This document shows positions 23,577 through 34,570 of a stretch of DNA of 64,000 nt, piece after piece (the stretch's first letter is position 1; every line of letters starts with the position of its first letter). Under the pieces are notes generated by a model, which was given only the letters and a program-made list of their open reading frames with translations, was not told the DNA's origin and ran no database searches. Origin of the DNA: Megascapheus bottae (lineage: Eukaryota; Chordata; Mammalia; Rodentia; Geomyidae); assembly GCA_024803745.1 (NCBI GenBank), contig JANJXV010000013.1, positions 7,254,001 to 7,318,000 on the forward strand. Direction: 5' to 3'. The position numbers and the translations under genes were made by a program.

Positions 23577-23810
23577 GCCAGGCATGGTGGCTCATCCTAG
23601 CTACTCAGGAGGCTGAGGTCTGAGGATCGAGATTCAAAGACAAACTGGGCACTAAAGACCATGAGACTCTTATTTCCAATTAACCACTAGAAAACCGGAA
23701 CTGGCACTGTAGCTCAATAGGTAGAGTGGTAGCCTTGAGCTGAAGAGCTCTGGGACAATGCCCAGGCCCAGAATTCAAACTCCATGTCCCAACAACAACA
23801 AAAATATACT
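23577..23810 (+). mobile_element. Composite SINE, B1-like plus tRNA-like, well preserved
   Basis: It starts GCCAGGCATGGTGGCTCATC and continues CTAGCTACTCAGGAGGCTGA. A linker with CTTATTTCCAATTAACCACT is followed by the right monomer, with CTGTAGCTCAATAGGTAGAG and AGAATTCAAACTCC, and an A-rich tail. Confidence 0.88.
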
Positions 23811-24644
23811 AAAAAATAACATGTTTTCTAAAAGTTCTTGTTAAAATCCAGAAATATTTACTAGCACTTAAAACAATCATGGTATACTTTATCTTACCAT
23901 GGGGTTGCAACAATGTTAATGTTCACTTGAGAAGGTAATATTGAGTATATATGGAAAAAAGTTATAGAGTTCATAAAGGTTTACCAAAAGTAGGATGGCT
24001 ATTATGACCTAAGGTGAGTAGTTCTCTTTGGTTTTAATATACCATAAATTATTAAAACTGTAACAGATAGCCTTATGTAGAAGCTTTATATCTGAAACCT
24101 GGGCGTGAACCAATTAAGCCTGATTTGTCATGGAATAATCTTTAGTTTAGCAGTAAATGACTAAAAGAATATGTATCAAATCAGAGACCTCAGACACAAA
24201 ATATAGCTACTGCCACATTTAAAAACCTTAAAGAATATTATGACCATAGTTTGCACATATTATTAACAGCAGCATTTGCTCACATTCTTCAGCTTCCCAA
24301 ATCTCTTCTCTGCTTTTCAGGTATTTGCAATTACTATACAAATGTAGCTCACAAATTCTTGTGCTATTTTAATATTTCTGAGCTTAAAATGTTCTAGTTT
24401 TTCCAAAATGAAAATTTTATTTATGTGTCCCAGAAAAAAAGTTTATAGTGGTGTATGTTTGTAACATCTAAAATGAAAGTACAGAAGAGAGAGCTTTTTA
24501 GAGTATATATAAATGAGGGTAATAATAGGGAAAACAGTAAAAAAAAACTATAAACTTCCAGAGAAAACTTTATAGATTGATAATTTTAATTTTCCTGACT
24601 ACCTAGTAGACTACCTAGCAGATCTGCATTATTTTTATACATAC

Positions 24645-24646
<2 letters not shown>
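23811..24646. other. Low-copy AT-rich DNA
   Basis: No recognised repeat or gene. Confidence 0.4.

Positions 24647-24687
<41 letters not shown>
24647..24687. repeat. (AC)n microsatellite
   Basis: A pure AC run of about 41 bp with no adjoining SINE. Confidence 0.97.
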
Positions 24688-24691
<4 letters not shown>

Positions 24692-24819
24692 ATTAAGGCA
24701 TTTTTAAGAACCAATTTAAGTATGACAAGTAGCTAGAATTAAAGTGAGAAAGTATTCCTCTGTTTGTAGTATGTAAAATTGTTCACTAATTTCTAATTGT
24801 TAACTAATTTCTTTCCTTT

Positions 24820-25042
24820 TTTTTTTCATTTATGGGGAGCCTGGGCAATTTCCCTGACCTTTTCACTTTAAGCTAGTGCTCTATCATTTTGAACCACAGC
24901 TTCACTTCTGGTTTTTGGATGGATAATTGGAGTTAAAAGTCCAGGGGACTTTCCTGCCTGGGCTGGCTTTGAAAGAAGATCCTCAGAACTCAGCCTTTTG
25001 AGTAGTGAAGATTATAGAAGTGAGCCACAGGCCCCTGGCCAC
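24820..25042 (-). mobile_element. Composite SINE, B1-like plus tRNA-like
   Basis: The T-rich tail is on the left. TGCTCTATCATTTTGAACCA is the complement of the right-monomer A box. TTTCCTGCCTGGGCTGGCTT and AGAAGTGAGCCACAGG belong to the B1-like half. A candidate flanking repeat is CACTAATTTCTAATT near 24785 against CACTAATTCCTAATT at 25040. Confidence 0.78.
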
Positions 25043-25188
25043 TAATTCCTAATTATGCTCACCCCTCTACAATTGCCTGTCTCAACCAAGACTGCTTTCC
25101 CTTTTGGAAGTCTGATAGGCCTAAAGTTTTGACTTCACTCTGAAGGGTGATTTTTGTCTCAAGAGTTCCTTCCTCACAGAGTATTTTT

Positions 25189-25415
25189 CTTTGTGGGTCA
25201 TGTGACTTGGACTCAGTCTGGAGGATGTCCTTGAGCTCTTCAGCTCAAGGATACCACCCTTCCCTTGAGCCAAACCCCACTTCTCATTTTCTAGAGGTTA
25301 ATTGAAGATAAGAGTCTCAGGTTGGTTTGTGCCAGGCTGGCTTTGAACCTTGAGCCTCAGATCTCAGCATTCTGTGTAGCTAGAATTACAGGCATGAGCC
25401 ACTATGCCTGGCTTT
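25189..25415 (-). mobile_element. Composite SINE with perfect target-site duplication
   Basis: The right monomer is on the left (GAGCTCTTCAGCTCAAGGAT). The B1-like half follows and ends in GGCATGAGCCACTATGCCTG. A perfect 16-bp repeat, CTCACAGAGTATTTTT, flanks it at 25173-25188 and 25416-25431. This fixes both ends and shows that the B1-like and tRNA-like halves moved as one unit. Confidence 0.92.
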
Positions 25416-25554
25416 CTCACAGAGTATTTTTGAATATGATTGCAGAGCTTTTGTTCACCAGTTCACCATGCAAACGTTTTTGGAACTGGACTTTGGCTGA
25501 TACTACAATAATTTAGATACTGCGATGACCCTTGAGATTAGACCTGAGCTGACG

Positions 25555-26090
25555 CAGGAAAATCTAAATGACATTGCCCCATTCATCAGGAAAAGGAAAA
25601 AATTATATTGTGTGAAGTAAGCTGACCAAAGGAACATAAGTTTCATGGTTTCCCTCATTTGCAATAATTATTACATATCTAGGATTCTCCTAAAAGAGTA
25701 TCATAATAGTTCAACTCCTATGTTCATATTTTCATATAGGATAAGGATAAGCGAAATGAATTCCAGGATATGGAAAAAAGAGTTTTATATCGTGTGATTG
25801 TTGTTCTGAATGTATTATATGAAGTTATTTCTTTTCTCTCCTTTTTTGCCCCTTATGCTTTATCTCAGGTTATTACCATATCTGACTTTGTTACCTTGTA
25901 TATTGTGTATACATTTATTTGTTTTAAATAGGAAAGGGAAGGGGGAAAAGTAGATTAATAGGAGGTGTAGGGGAAGGGAAAGTGGGTGAAAAACATGAGA
26001 AGAGGTATCAATGTCCAAGGAGTAATATACCCACTATCTGATGAATATAACTCTATACATTACCTTGACAATAAAATAAAGAAGGGAAAA
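25555..26090 (+). mobile_element. L1 3'-UTR fragment
   Basis: GTGTGAAGTAAGCTGACC begins an L1 3'-end block. The order is CTTGTATATTGTGTATACAT, a GGAAAGGGAAGGGGGAAAAG purine block, CCACTATCTGATGAATATAA, CAATAAAATAAAG and an A-rich end. It parallels the tails at 20525 and 35235. The 5' limit is uncertain and may be nearer 25440. Confidence 0.72.
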
Positions 26091-26177
26091 AGAATATTTA
26101 CCAATAATTATAATGCATACAAATCTCTGGGCCTTACAGTCTATTTTCTGTGGGGGGAAAATGTTCTAAAGCTGACA

Positions 26178-26765
26178 AGGCATGGCCTAGTGCCTAGTGA
26201 TAGAGCACTTGCTTGTAGGGAATTTCTAGAATAGCATGAGGGCAAAAATTGCACGGCATCGCTAAGATTGCGACTAAAGGAAGTAAGCAAGGTGTGTCTG
26301 TGGGTAGTGATGTAAAATCACCTCCTCCCCTCTGTGCTTCTATCAGTGGTAGCCTGTGGTTTCACAAACATGATCAGCTCGTGTATGCTATGACTGGTAA
26401 TGGATTACTGGCCTTGTGAAAGGCTCATGCCATGCTGGTCTTTTGCTGATTGGCTGATAGATGCTATAAGTTTTATGTAACTTCCTCAATAAACAAGTTC
26501 CTGCTTGACAGGACTCCCTGCTGCATCTGATTGTCTTGGAAAGAGAGGCTGGAGTTTGGGCTGGCAGTCAGGCCTGACCTTTCCTGGTCTAGCCTTGTGG
26601 GGAATGGCTCCTCTCTCTTTCTCCTGCAGGTTCATGAGGTGTAGGAGGGAACATTGAAATCCCCCCCCCCGCACTTGCCTAGCATGCAGAAAGACCTGGA
26701 TTTGATTCTTTGGTACCACATACACAGAAAAATCCAGAATTAGTACTGTGGTTCAAGGGGAAGTC
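26178..26765 (+). mobile_element. IDL-Geo-type SINE interrupted by an LTR
   Basis: The left piece (26178-26212) reads GGCATGGCCTAGTG through GAGCACTTGC. The right piece (26671-26765) resumes with GCACTTGCCTAGCATGCAG, then GATTTGATTCTTTGGTACC, and then part of the right monomer. Joined across the gap, the two pieces are contiguous in the SINE, so the 458 bp between them are a later insertion. The right monomer is cut short after GTGGTTCAAGGGG. Confidence 0.82.
26213..26670 (+). mobile_element. Solo LTR inserted in a SINE
   Basis: The insert begins TTGTAGGGA and ends TCCCCCCCCCC, and TGTAGGGA against TCCC is compatible with a decayed terminal inverted repeat. The SINE sequence GCACTTGC is present on both sides (26205-26212 and 26671-26678), as expected for a target-site duplication. 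A TATA-like GCTATAAG lies at 26464 and AATAAA at 26488, followed by a U5-like stretch. No retroviral coding sequence is present, so it looks like a solo LTR. The family is not identified. The final C run blurs the right boundary. Confidence 0.72.
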
Positions 26766-26999
26766 CGGCAGACTTTGAAGTCCAAATAGACAAGGGAATA
26801 TAACTCTCTCCTGAAATCTACAGAACTCTAAAGAGAATAAATCTAATTTTTTTTTCTGAATTTGTGATAATATTGTAGCAGCAGGAAAATATTATAACAC
26901 ATCCTGTAACATGACTTATCATTTGGCTTATGTGTTATAGTTCACTTTCCATATTTATTATACACAATCAGGTAGGCTCAGATTAAATATACATTATTA

Positions 27000-27018
27000 A
27001 TATATATATATATATATC
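27000..27018. repeat. (TA)n tract
   Basis: A short pure TA run. Confidence 0.85.
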
Positions 27019-27029
27019 TTTAATCAACT

Positions 27030-27205
27030 TGTTTTTTGCCAGTCCTAGAGCTTGAACTCAAGGCCTGAGCACTGTGCTTGGGCTTCTTCAAGGCTAGAAC
27101 TCTATCACATTATAGTTTTTTCTATGTATGCAGTACCAAGGAATCAAACTTGGGTCTTTGTGTATGCTAGGCAAGCACTCTGCTACTAGGTCAAAATCTC
27201 AACCC
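27030..27205 (-). mobile_element. IDL-Geo-type SINE
   Basis: GCCAGTCCTAGAGCTTGAAC and GAACTCTATCACATTATAG are the complement of a right monomer with a short internal deletion. CTAGGCAAGCACTCTGC closes the left monomer. Confidence 0.82.
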
Positions 27206-27446
27206 TTTATTCAATTTTTGAAGTACTAAAATGAAAAAAAATCACAGAACACAAATTCCTTTTTTTATAACTTTATTATTATTGAATATCTCAAAGTATG
27301 GCAAACTATGTTTAAAAATGTATGACCTTTGAGATATTCCTCAGTTATGTATACTTAGAAATACTAATGTCAGAGGAGCCAAGGTAGCTCGTTTTGTTGT
27401 AAATGGCAAAACTTGGCCTAGAAGATAAAGATAAAGCTTAGTTTCC

Positions 27447-28117
27447 TTTTTTTTGAAGGCGCATTTTTAAATTGTAATTAATAGAAGGGTTACATTATAT
27501 TGGGCAGATAGAAGGTGCATTTCTTCACAAGCATTGATACCCTCTTCTCATGTTTTTGTTCCCATTTCCTTCCCCTGCCCCCTCCACTCAGCTTGTTTCC
27601 TCCCCTTCCCTATCCTATTTGAAATAAACAAATAAACATATATACAATGTACCAGATAACAAGGTAAGATACTGTAACAATATGAGATAACCAAGGGACA
27701 GCAAAAGAGATGAGAAATAACGTAGTACATTAAGAACAACAATCACACATTATATGGCTCTTGTTTCCATATCCTGGAGGTTCTTTCATTTAGAGTCATA
27801 CTGCATGGCTTTATGTATCTAGGATTTGCTCTATTGTAAACTTCTGCTTGGAGAGTCCAAGGTTTATACTAGTTATGACAAATGGGAGAGACCATTGAGC
27901 CTATATTCCTTTGGGTCTGCCATACTTCACTTAATATGATTTTTTCCAAATCTTTTCATTTCCTTACAAATGGGGTGCTGTCATTCGGCAGCATAGAATT
28001 CCACTGTATATAAACAATGATGTTCATTGCAACACTATTTACCATAGTGAAGATATGGAATCAACCCTGGTGCCCCTCACTTGATGATTGGATCAGCAAG
28101 ATTTGGTATTTATACAT
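27447..28117 (-). mobile_element. L1 3' end with inverted 5' piece
   Basis: A T8 tail at 27447-27454 begins a minus-strand L1 3' UTR and ORF2 end that runs to about 28012. There the orientation flips: 28013-28117 is plus-sense ORF2 sequence (TGTTCATTGCAACACTATTT to GATTTGGTATTTATACATA). In an intact L1 this lies just upstream of the segment it now faces. This is the structure made by twin-primed reverse transcription. A possible imperfect target-site duplication is CTTAGTTTC at the left and CTTAATTTC at the right. Confidence 0.82.
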
Positions 28118-28197
28118 AAAACTTAATTTCAATTCAGCAACATTTCCCTTATCTCAAAATTGAAGGCCATTTTTCTAATTTCTGGGGACAGGGGAGG

Positions 28198-28372
28198 GAT
28201 ATATATATACATACACACATGTTCACATATGTGTATAGACATATGTGTATTTATGTTTATATATACATATATGCATGTGTATGTATGCACATACACACAT
28301 ATATATGTATATATGTATACGCACTTATATGTATATATGTGTATCTATGAGTATATGTATATATGTGTAGGT
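28198..28372. repeat. TATG/CATA low-complexity tract
   Basis: Alternating purine-pyrimidine ATATAC, ACACAT and TATGTG units, interrupted. The open frame across it is a composition artefact. Confidence 0.85.
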
Positions 28373-28387
28373 ATTTCTTGATCTTTA

Positions 28388-28500
28388 TGTGCTCATACCT
28401 ATAATTCTAGAAATATGCAAGGCTGAGACTGAGAGATCACAGATCACTGATAGCTAAGGCTGAAAAGTCTACAACAACTCTTCTCATTAGAGAGCTGTGT
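28388..28500 (+). repeat. B1-like SINE fragment
   Basis: TGCTCATACCTATAATTCTA and AAGGCTGAGACTGAGAGATC resemble the B1-like left monomer. The right monomer is not visible. Confidence 0.5.
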
Positions 28501-28597
28501 AGGTTAATATGCACAAGTTATCCTACCCATGATTAGAAGCCTAAAATAGGCAAATGATCACCTTGGTATTTCTCTGGTAGGAAGCAAGACTTTGAGA

Positions 28598-28604
28598 AAG
28601 AAAT

Positions 28605-28682
<78 letters not shown>

Positions 28683-28806
28683 AAAGAAAGAAAGAAAGGA
28701 AAAGAAAGGGAGGGAGGAAGGGAGGAAGGAAGGAAGGAAGGAAGGAAGGAAGGAAGGAAGGAAGGAAGGAAGGAAGGAAGAAAGAAAGAAAGAAAGAGAG
28801 GAAAGA
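28598..28806. repeat. (GA)n / (GGAA)n purine tract
   Basis: About 70 bp of GA is followed by GAAA, GGGA and then a long GGAA array. All purines lie on one strand for about 200 bp. Serine/leucine-rich open frames on the other strand are artefacts of the repeat. Confidence 0.97.
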
Positions 28807-28829
28807 AGCATTGAAATTGAGGTTTAGTG

Positions 28830-29439
28830 GGTACAACACCTTTCGAGTCAGTATCAGGTCTTCAGTTCTAGCCCAAGTGTTTTATAAACAGTAATGATGA
28901 TAAGTAAAATTAATTTTAGCTATTGTACTTTAAATAATCACTCTATTCTAGAAATAATGGGAAGCACTGCCAATGGCTTACCTGACCTCAGTCTGTGAAG
29001 TGAAGTCATATATATGACACAGGGTATCAAAAGCAAATACATCCACATCAAGGGATGAACTAAAGTGGGAAAAAGTAAAGAAAAAAGAAATAAGTTCACA
29101 CACTACATTAAAAATAACAACAAAGGAAACCCTCTTCTTTCCATATCTTGGAGTTCATTTGGCTTAACATCTTCTTATATGGTCCTATGTATACACCTCT
29201 TGGGAATGTGGCTTTCTATGGTTGATTTAAAAATAAACATAAGTCACCAATCCAAAAGCTTGATTCTCAGGTTAAATTCCATTATTAGGGATCCTGGTAA
29301 TGGAGATGTTCCTGCCTTGAGAAGAGGGAGAAATGTGACTTGAAAGGGAAGAGAAAGGAATTTGTCTTAAGAGAAAATGAAAATTTGACATATTAAAAAA
29401 TGGACATAAGGATGATGTGACAGGTTGCTGTTTGTTGTT
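28830..29439. other. Low-copy DNA
   Basis: A 92-codon open frame at 29065-29343 has no recognisable domain and no gene context. I regard it as chance. Confidence 0.4.
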
Positions 29440-29662
29440 TTTTTTTTGAATTTAGTGACTCTACCCCTCATTTTGCTTTTTTGCTTATTGCTGGCACACT
29501 ACGACTTGACCATACCTCCATTTTCAGTATTTCGGTGATTAAATAGAGGTGAGACACCCCTGAATGTCTCTAGTTTGGAGATTTCCAACCTAAATTCTCA
29601 GATTTTTAGCTTTCTGAGTAGCTTGTTTTGCAGGTAGGAACCACTGGCCTGATTCAGGTAAT
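29440..29662 (-). mobile_element. Diverged composite SINE
   Basis: It has a T-rich tail on the left. A degraded right monomer (CTGGCACACTACGACTTGAC) is followed by B1-like TCTCAGATTTTTAGCTTTCT and GCAGGTAGGAACCACTGGCC. Confidence 0.6.
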
Positions 29663-30204
29663 AGTCTTGTTTGATATTGTGTGAGTGTTTCCCACTCTTT
29701 AATTAGCCTACAACTACATCTATTGAGTTTAAAATAACTGAATTCAGATCAGTTTCTGCCTCAGTACACATGACTGTGCTTTTACCTGCATGCTTTCTGT
29801 GCAAGCCTCTTGTTATTCCCGTTGATTGAAGGGCATCTTCATAAAAATATTGTTCTTTGATGAGTATGGCTGTCAGTCCCAGATATGCTTATTTGAATTC
29901 TTTCTATTCTTGATTGGTACTATTCATTAAAGTCTATTTTGCTTTTTAAAATATCACTGATAAACACAATTTGCTTCCAGCTACACTTCTCTTTGATTAT
30001 ATTCACCATTCTATTTCACTTCAAAAATGAATTTTAATTATGTATTCTTCAGTTTTAGACCCATGTAACATTCAAACGATGCCAAACCTCTTTAAGTAGG
30101 ATATATTAATAATTCAAGAATACTTTTATTATTAAGATAAAATTCATTTTTTCTCAATAATAGTTTTCCTCATGTACCTTTACCTTCTTTTGAAAAACGT
30201 CTCA
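29663..30204. other. Low-copy DNA
   Basis: No recognised repeat or gene. Confidence 0.4.
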
Positions 30205-30430
30205 GCTCAGCAATGGTGGCTCATGCCTGTAAACCTAGCTACTCAGGAGATTGAGGACAGTGGTCTAAAGCCCAGTGGGAAAAGAAAACCTTGAGGTACT
30301 TTTTGTCTATTAATCACAAAGCAACAGAAGTGGAGCTATGGCTCAAGTGGTAGAGTACTAGCTATAAACACAAAGCTCAGATACAGTACACATCAAACAT
30401 TAGTTCAAGATCCAGGAGTCAAACTAAAAC
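30205..30430 (+). mobile_element. Composite SINE, B1-like plus tRNA-like
   Basis: CAATGGTGGCTCATGCCTGT and CTAGCTACTCAGGAG mark the left monomer. GCTATGGCTCAAGTGGTAGA and TTAGTTCAAGATCC mark the right one. Confidence 0.85.
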
Positions 30431-30714
30431 AAGCAAAGAAACTTTGTTGGAGTCCCATCCATGAGTACTTTTCTTAATTATAACCAAAAATTCTATGCCC
30501 TCTCAAAATATGTCATTAGATTTCCATTAATTTTAATTGGATATTTAAGTAAAAGGGATTTGGTATCTTTAACCCAATATGTGATTTAATCTGATCATTC
30601 TTGGATAAATTTTTTTTCTGAGATAGGCTCATTTCTAAAAAAAAAAATTCACAGTGCAAGAGTGGGAGGGGTCTTGACATAAAAACAAATGGCAAAAAGA
30701 AAAAAAAAAAGAAA

Positions 30715-30965
30715 AGCGCCTGGCACGGCGGCTCATGCCTGTAATCCTAGCTACTCAGAATGAAGAGATCTGAGGATCAAGGTTCAAAGCCAGCCTGGGC
30801 ACTAAAGTCTTTGAGAGTCTTACCTCCAATTCAGCACTAGAAAATGGGAAGTGGGGCTGTGGCTCAGTGGTAGGGCAGTAGCCTTGAGCTGAAGAGCTCA
30901 GGCACAGTGCCCAGGCCTAGAGTACAAGCCTTGAAGCTGACCAAAAATAAACAAACAAATAAAGC
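30715..30965 (+). mobile_element. Composite SINE, well preserved
   Basis: It starts GCGCCTGGCACGGCGGCTCA and retains CpGs that most copies have lost. GGGCTGTGGCTCAGTGGTAG is the right-monomer A box. The tail is AAATAAACAAACAAATAAA. A purine-rich A run precedes the element. Confidence 0.88.
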
Positions 30966-30969
30966 CACT

Positions 30970-32434
30970 GGCTTGTTAAAGTAGAATAGAAAAAAATGAT
31001 GCCAAAAAAAGGAAAAGAAAAAATATGCGAAACCAAATTATGAATATAAAAGCAAAAACCCTATATTCATAACTGTTGGGAATCCCTGTTGGTAGAAATA
31101 AATCATGACCAAGTTTCATACCTGTCTAAAATGTATGCTAATTTTATCTTCTATATATAATATTAATGTGTGCTATTTGAATATTTCAGTGTTGCTCATA
31201 TTTTGACAATGTAATTGTACTTAATTTGTGCATGAAACCATTACTTGTTTCTTATAAGAAAGATAATATTTCCTATAAAATTCAAGACCAAAATGATCTT
31301 GGAAATCGAATAGTTCGTTCTCGCTAATGGCTTTCCAAATTGAATACAAGACAGATGAATTCCATTGAACAGTTCTACAATGTGAATTAATGAGTTTAAC
31401 CAAAAATTAATTTTTAAATACTCTTTAAAGTACTCTTCAAATCTTACTATAGAAATATAAAATAAGAACACTAGAAAGGCCTGGCCTCCAAGGTACTCAT
31501 GTTAATTATTCTTGCTAGAATTAAAGAATGATTGATAAAACACAAACAAATGTTAAGAAAAAAAGACTGAATAACTAAATAGAGGTCCATAGAGTTTTAA
31601 TAGGAAATGTTGATTGAAATAGGTTGTTTGACCTTGCATATGGGTTGAGACACTCTTCTCAAACTTGACTGTGCCTGTGGATCACTTGTCTTCTCTTCTG
31701 ATTGCAAATTGTGAATCCATAGGTCTTGGAAGAGACCCCAAATTTTGTTTCTAACAAGCTCCAAACTAGTAGTGCTGCAGCTTGTTTACAAACATACTGT
31801 GATAGCTTAAGCTTTGGAAGAGTTATGAGTATTTGCTAGAATTTTTTTATGAGCTTCTCAGTGGAAAATCTGATTCTTTTATATAACATTTAAATGATCT
31901 ACATGTCGTAGACTAAGAAGCTATGTGAAGCAAGTCATATAAAGTAATATTTAAAGCAAGTATCTTACAACTCCTGACTTCCTTGTATTTTACCCACAAG
32001 ACCAAATTACTTCTCAATTTCATGCTGTGTGAATAATAACTCAAAGCCATAAATTTTCTTTAAGTCTATAGTTACATTTTGCTTAAAATTCTCTTGGTAT
32101 GGCCCATATCTTCATCTTAGAATCTCACTCATGTTCCATTTCTTTGACATACACAGGCTTATAACTACATTAGCAAGCCTCATTTAATATTACTGAAGAA
32201 CATAATAATTGATGTTAATTCTTACATGCCAGGAATTTATGATCAATGTTGAAGTGGATGCAGTACACATATAATTTGCCTCCAAGATATTTGATATGTT
32301 TGTGGAAGAAATATGAAGTATGAAAAATAGTTAATGAATAAATTCTGGACTATAACATGCAAAGTACATTTCACATAGAATTATAAGTTTTGTTCAGGCA
32401 AATACTGAACTGTGATGGTTATAAAATATGAAAT
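30970..32434. other. Low-copy AT-rich DNA
   Basis: No repeat family is recognised. Two overlapping minus-strand frames of 60-76 codons near 31221-31471 show no domain. Confidence 0.4.
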
Positions 32435-32565
32435 TTTAAGTGAATTAACTAAATTTTTTGAGTCTCACTTTCATTATAGGTTACAAGAATAGAGAAGAAA
32501 TATCATTATAGAGTCACTGTAGATATTACTTAGCAAAGCATCTACATGATCATTTGTCTGAAAAG
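32435..32565 (+). repeat. MIR SINE fragment
   Basis: AATTAACTAAATTTTTTGAG, then TCTCACTTTCATTATAGG and GATATTACTTAGCAAAGCAT, follow the MIR 3' part. The copy is diverged. Confidence 0.45.
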
Positions 32566-32734
32566 TATCATGCTGAATTGTCATGAACTTAAATGTACAT
32601 TATATTAATTTATAAATTTGGTTCTGATAACTTTCTATTGGATTGTGACCCAAAGTAAGTTTCATTATTAAAAGAAAAAGTAAAGGAATATTAAAAATAC
32701 ATCAGCAATAGTGTTAGTGTGTGAGTACATGTTT

Positions 32735-32850
32735 GTGTTTGCATATATGTGAGAGAAAAGAGAGAGAGAGGGAGGGAGAGAAAGATTGAGGAAAAACAGA
32801 GGGAGACAGAGGGTGAGTTAGAAAAGAGAAGAGAGAGAAGTGTATCTGGC
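32735..32850. repeat. GA-rich purine tract
   Basis: Interrupted AGAG, GGAGGGAG and AGACAGAGG units with almost no pyrimidines on the plus strand. Confidence 0.85.
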
Positions 32851-33719
32851 ATACAACAATTATTATATCAGAGTCTGGTATTGTATTTATCATTAGAAAT
32901 TCATGCTACCTTTGCTAGTAGCTATAATTAATTAAGGGCAAGAATCATTTGGAGAAGAATGTGAGGAGTATGAAGTCTAATAATGATTTGAATGATTATG
33001 AATGATTTGTTTTAATCATCACATAAAAATGCAGTTTACAAGGATGTATTTCTTTAAAGATACTATTAAATAGACTGCTAGGCACTGAAGATGCAAAGAT
33101 AAGTAAGATCCACTACTATAAAAAGTATTAAAAATCTAAGCAGAAGCAGTCAATGCTTGATGGATATGTAAATATAAATGTAAAATAAAGCGAAGGACAC
33201 AGAGAGGGAGTAGTTGCTGCAAAATGAAGGACTACTTATATTAAAAAACTGTTTGCAAAGTTCCTAATGTAGATCAAGTGCTATGTGTGTGGCTCTAAGT
33301 AATATTAAAAAAAATGGAAGGAATCGTTCATTTTATATAAAATGTGTGGTATGGGAAACCTTTTTATGGCTATGGTATATTTGGATATTTATAATTTTGT
33401 TCAAGGGCCTAGATTTATTGAATTTTACTTGGGAAGAAAAATGCAACTACATTTATCAAATCTGTAGTTCAGTCTTTATTAATTTGGCAGTACCAAACCA
33501 AATGACATTTCAGCCTATATATTTTCTAGTCCTTGAGCATCTCCCATACCTTCTAAAAGTATATAAAGTAAACAATCACTCTTGAAGGATGAGTAAAGTT
33601 CCAAATAAATATACAAATGCTAATGGTTGTATTATATTATCACTGTAGTGATATTATCATTATTATAAAATATTAATGATTATACAGTTATTAACAATTG
33701 TCATTATTTGAGCACTCCC
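32851..33719. other. Low-copy DNA with an ancient repeat piece
   Basis: Positions 33065-33210 (CTGCTAGGCACTGAAGATGC, then AAGATAAGTAAGATCC) resemble an ancient mammalian dispersed repeat. A 100-codon open frame at 33283-33585 has no recognised domain or promoter context. Confidence 0.4.
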
Positions 33720-34430
33720 AAAGGCTCCCTGTAAAACAATGCAGAATTGAAACTAGATGCTAGATCCACTAGTGACATGATCTTGCCAAATTTCTCACAA
33801 CATGGTTGTCAGAAACTCAATGAAGAAGGGATGGAGCTTTAACTTCATTTCTGTCCCCGAGTACTTGGGGACTTATTTTGCATTGTAACTTCAGCAAGCC
33901 ATCTGCCAGAAGAAAGGCAAAATGAGATACCTTTTTCTTTGTGATTTAAATAGTAAAATATATTTTCCCTGATGAAAATTCATCATAAAGCTACACAGAA
34001 TTCAGAACATGGATTTTGGATTCTCCAAAGCAGTGGGAACAGAAATGCTATTGTCTATTTAGGATTGCAAGACATCAAAATATGTTGAGAAAGTTTGGTC
34101 TGAGCCTAACTAGAATTTGGCTACCCAACCATATCAACCTGCGGCCTCCTATCAACTTTTTTCTTCTCAAATAATGCTTGGAGTAGGCTCTAGAGCAGGC
34201 TTCCTGCTGGATATTGAAGAGTTCCCTGCTGTGTTTTCCCGCTAAGTCATCAAGAGAGATTTTGATTGATATTACATATGCATTAGGTAAATGTGAAGCA
34301 GCAGCACGGAACTTAATTTATCCTCTGATTTCTGACCAAACACTGTGATTCACCGAATTTTTTTCCCAATGAGAACTGATTAAAATGGTCCTTAAGATTA
34401 GAGAGCTATATTGTAGGTCAACCTGATTTT
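33720..34430. other. Low-copy block of mixed composition
   Basis: About 700 bp without recognisable repeats. It is somewhat richer in GC than its flanks, for example CAACCTGCGGCCTCC near 34137. No coding potential is visible. Confidence 0.35.
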
Positions 34431-34570
34431 TGGAAAAGTGAATAACTACAGAATCCGTAAAAGTTATAGAATCCTATACAGAATCCTCTCAGCACCTGAA
34501 ATTTGATGGAAAAATGGAATTTGTGAAGAATAAATTTGATGTTTGATCCTGCATCTGCCACTTGCTCATT

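Noticed and set aside
23577..25415. Repeated units that might suggest a CRISPR-like or tandem array
   Set aside because: Spacing is irregular, orientation varies and the units are dispersed SINEs. The DNA is mammalian in character.
28533..28839. Two ~92-codon leucine/serine-rich frames
   Set aside because: They are translations of the GA/GGAA array on the opposite strand.
33283..33585. 100-codon plus-strand frame
   Set aside because: No domain, no gene context, and the length is expected by chance in 64 kb of AT-rich DNA.
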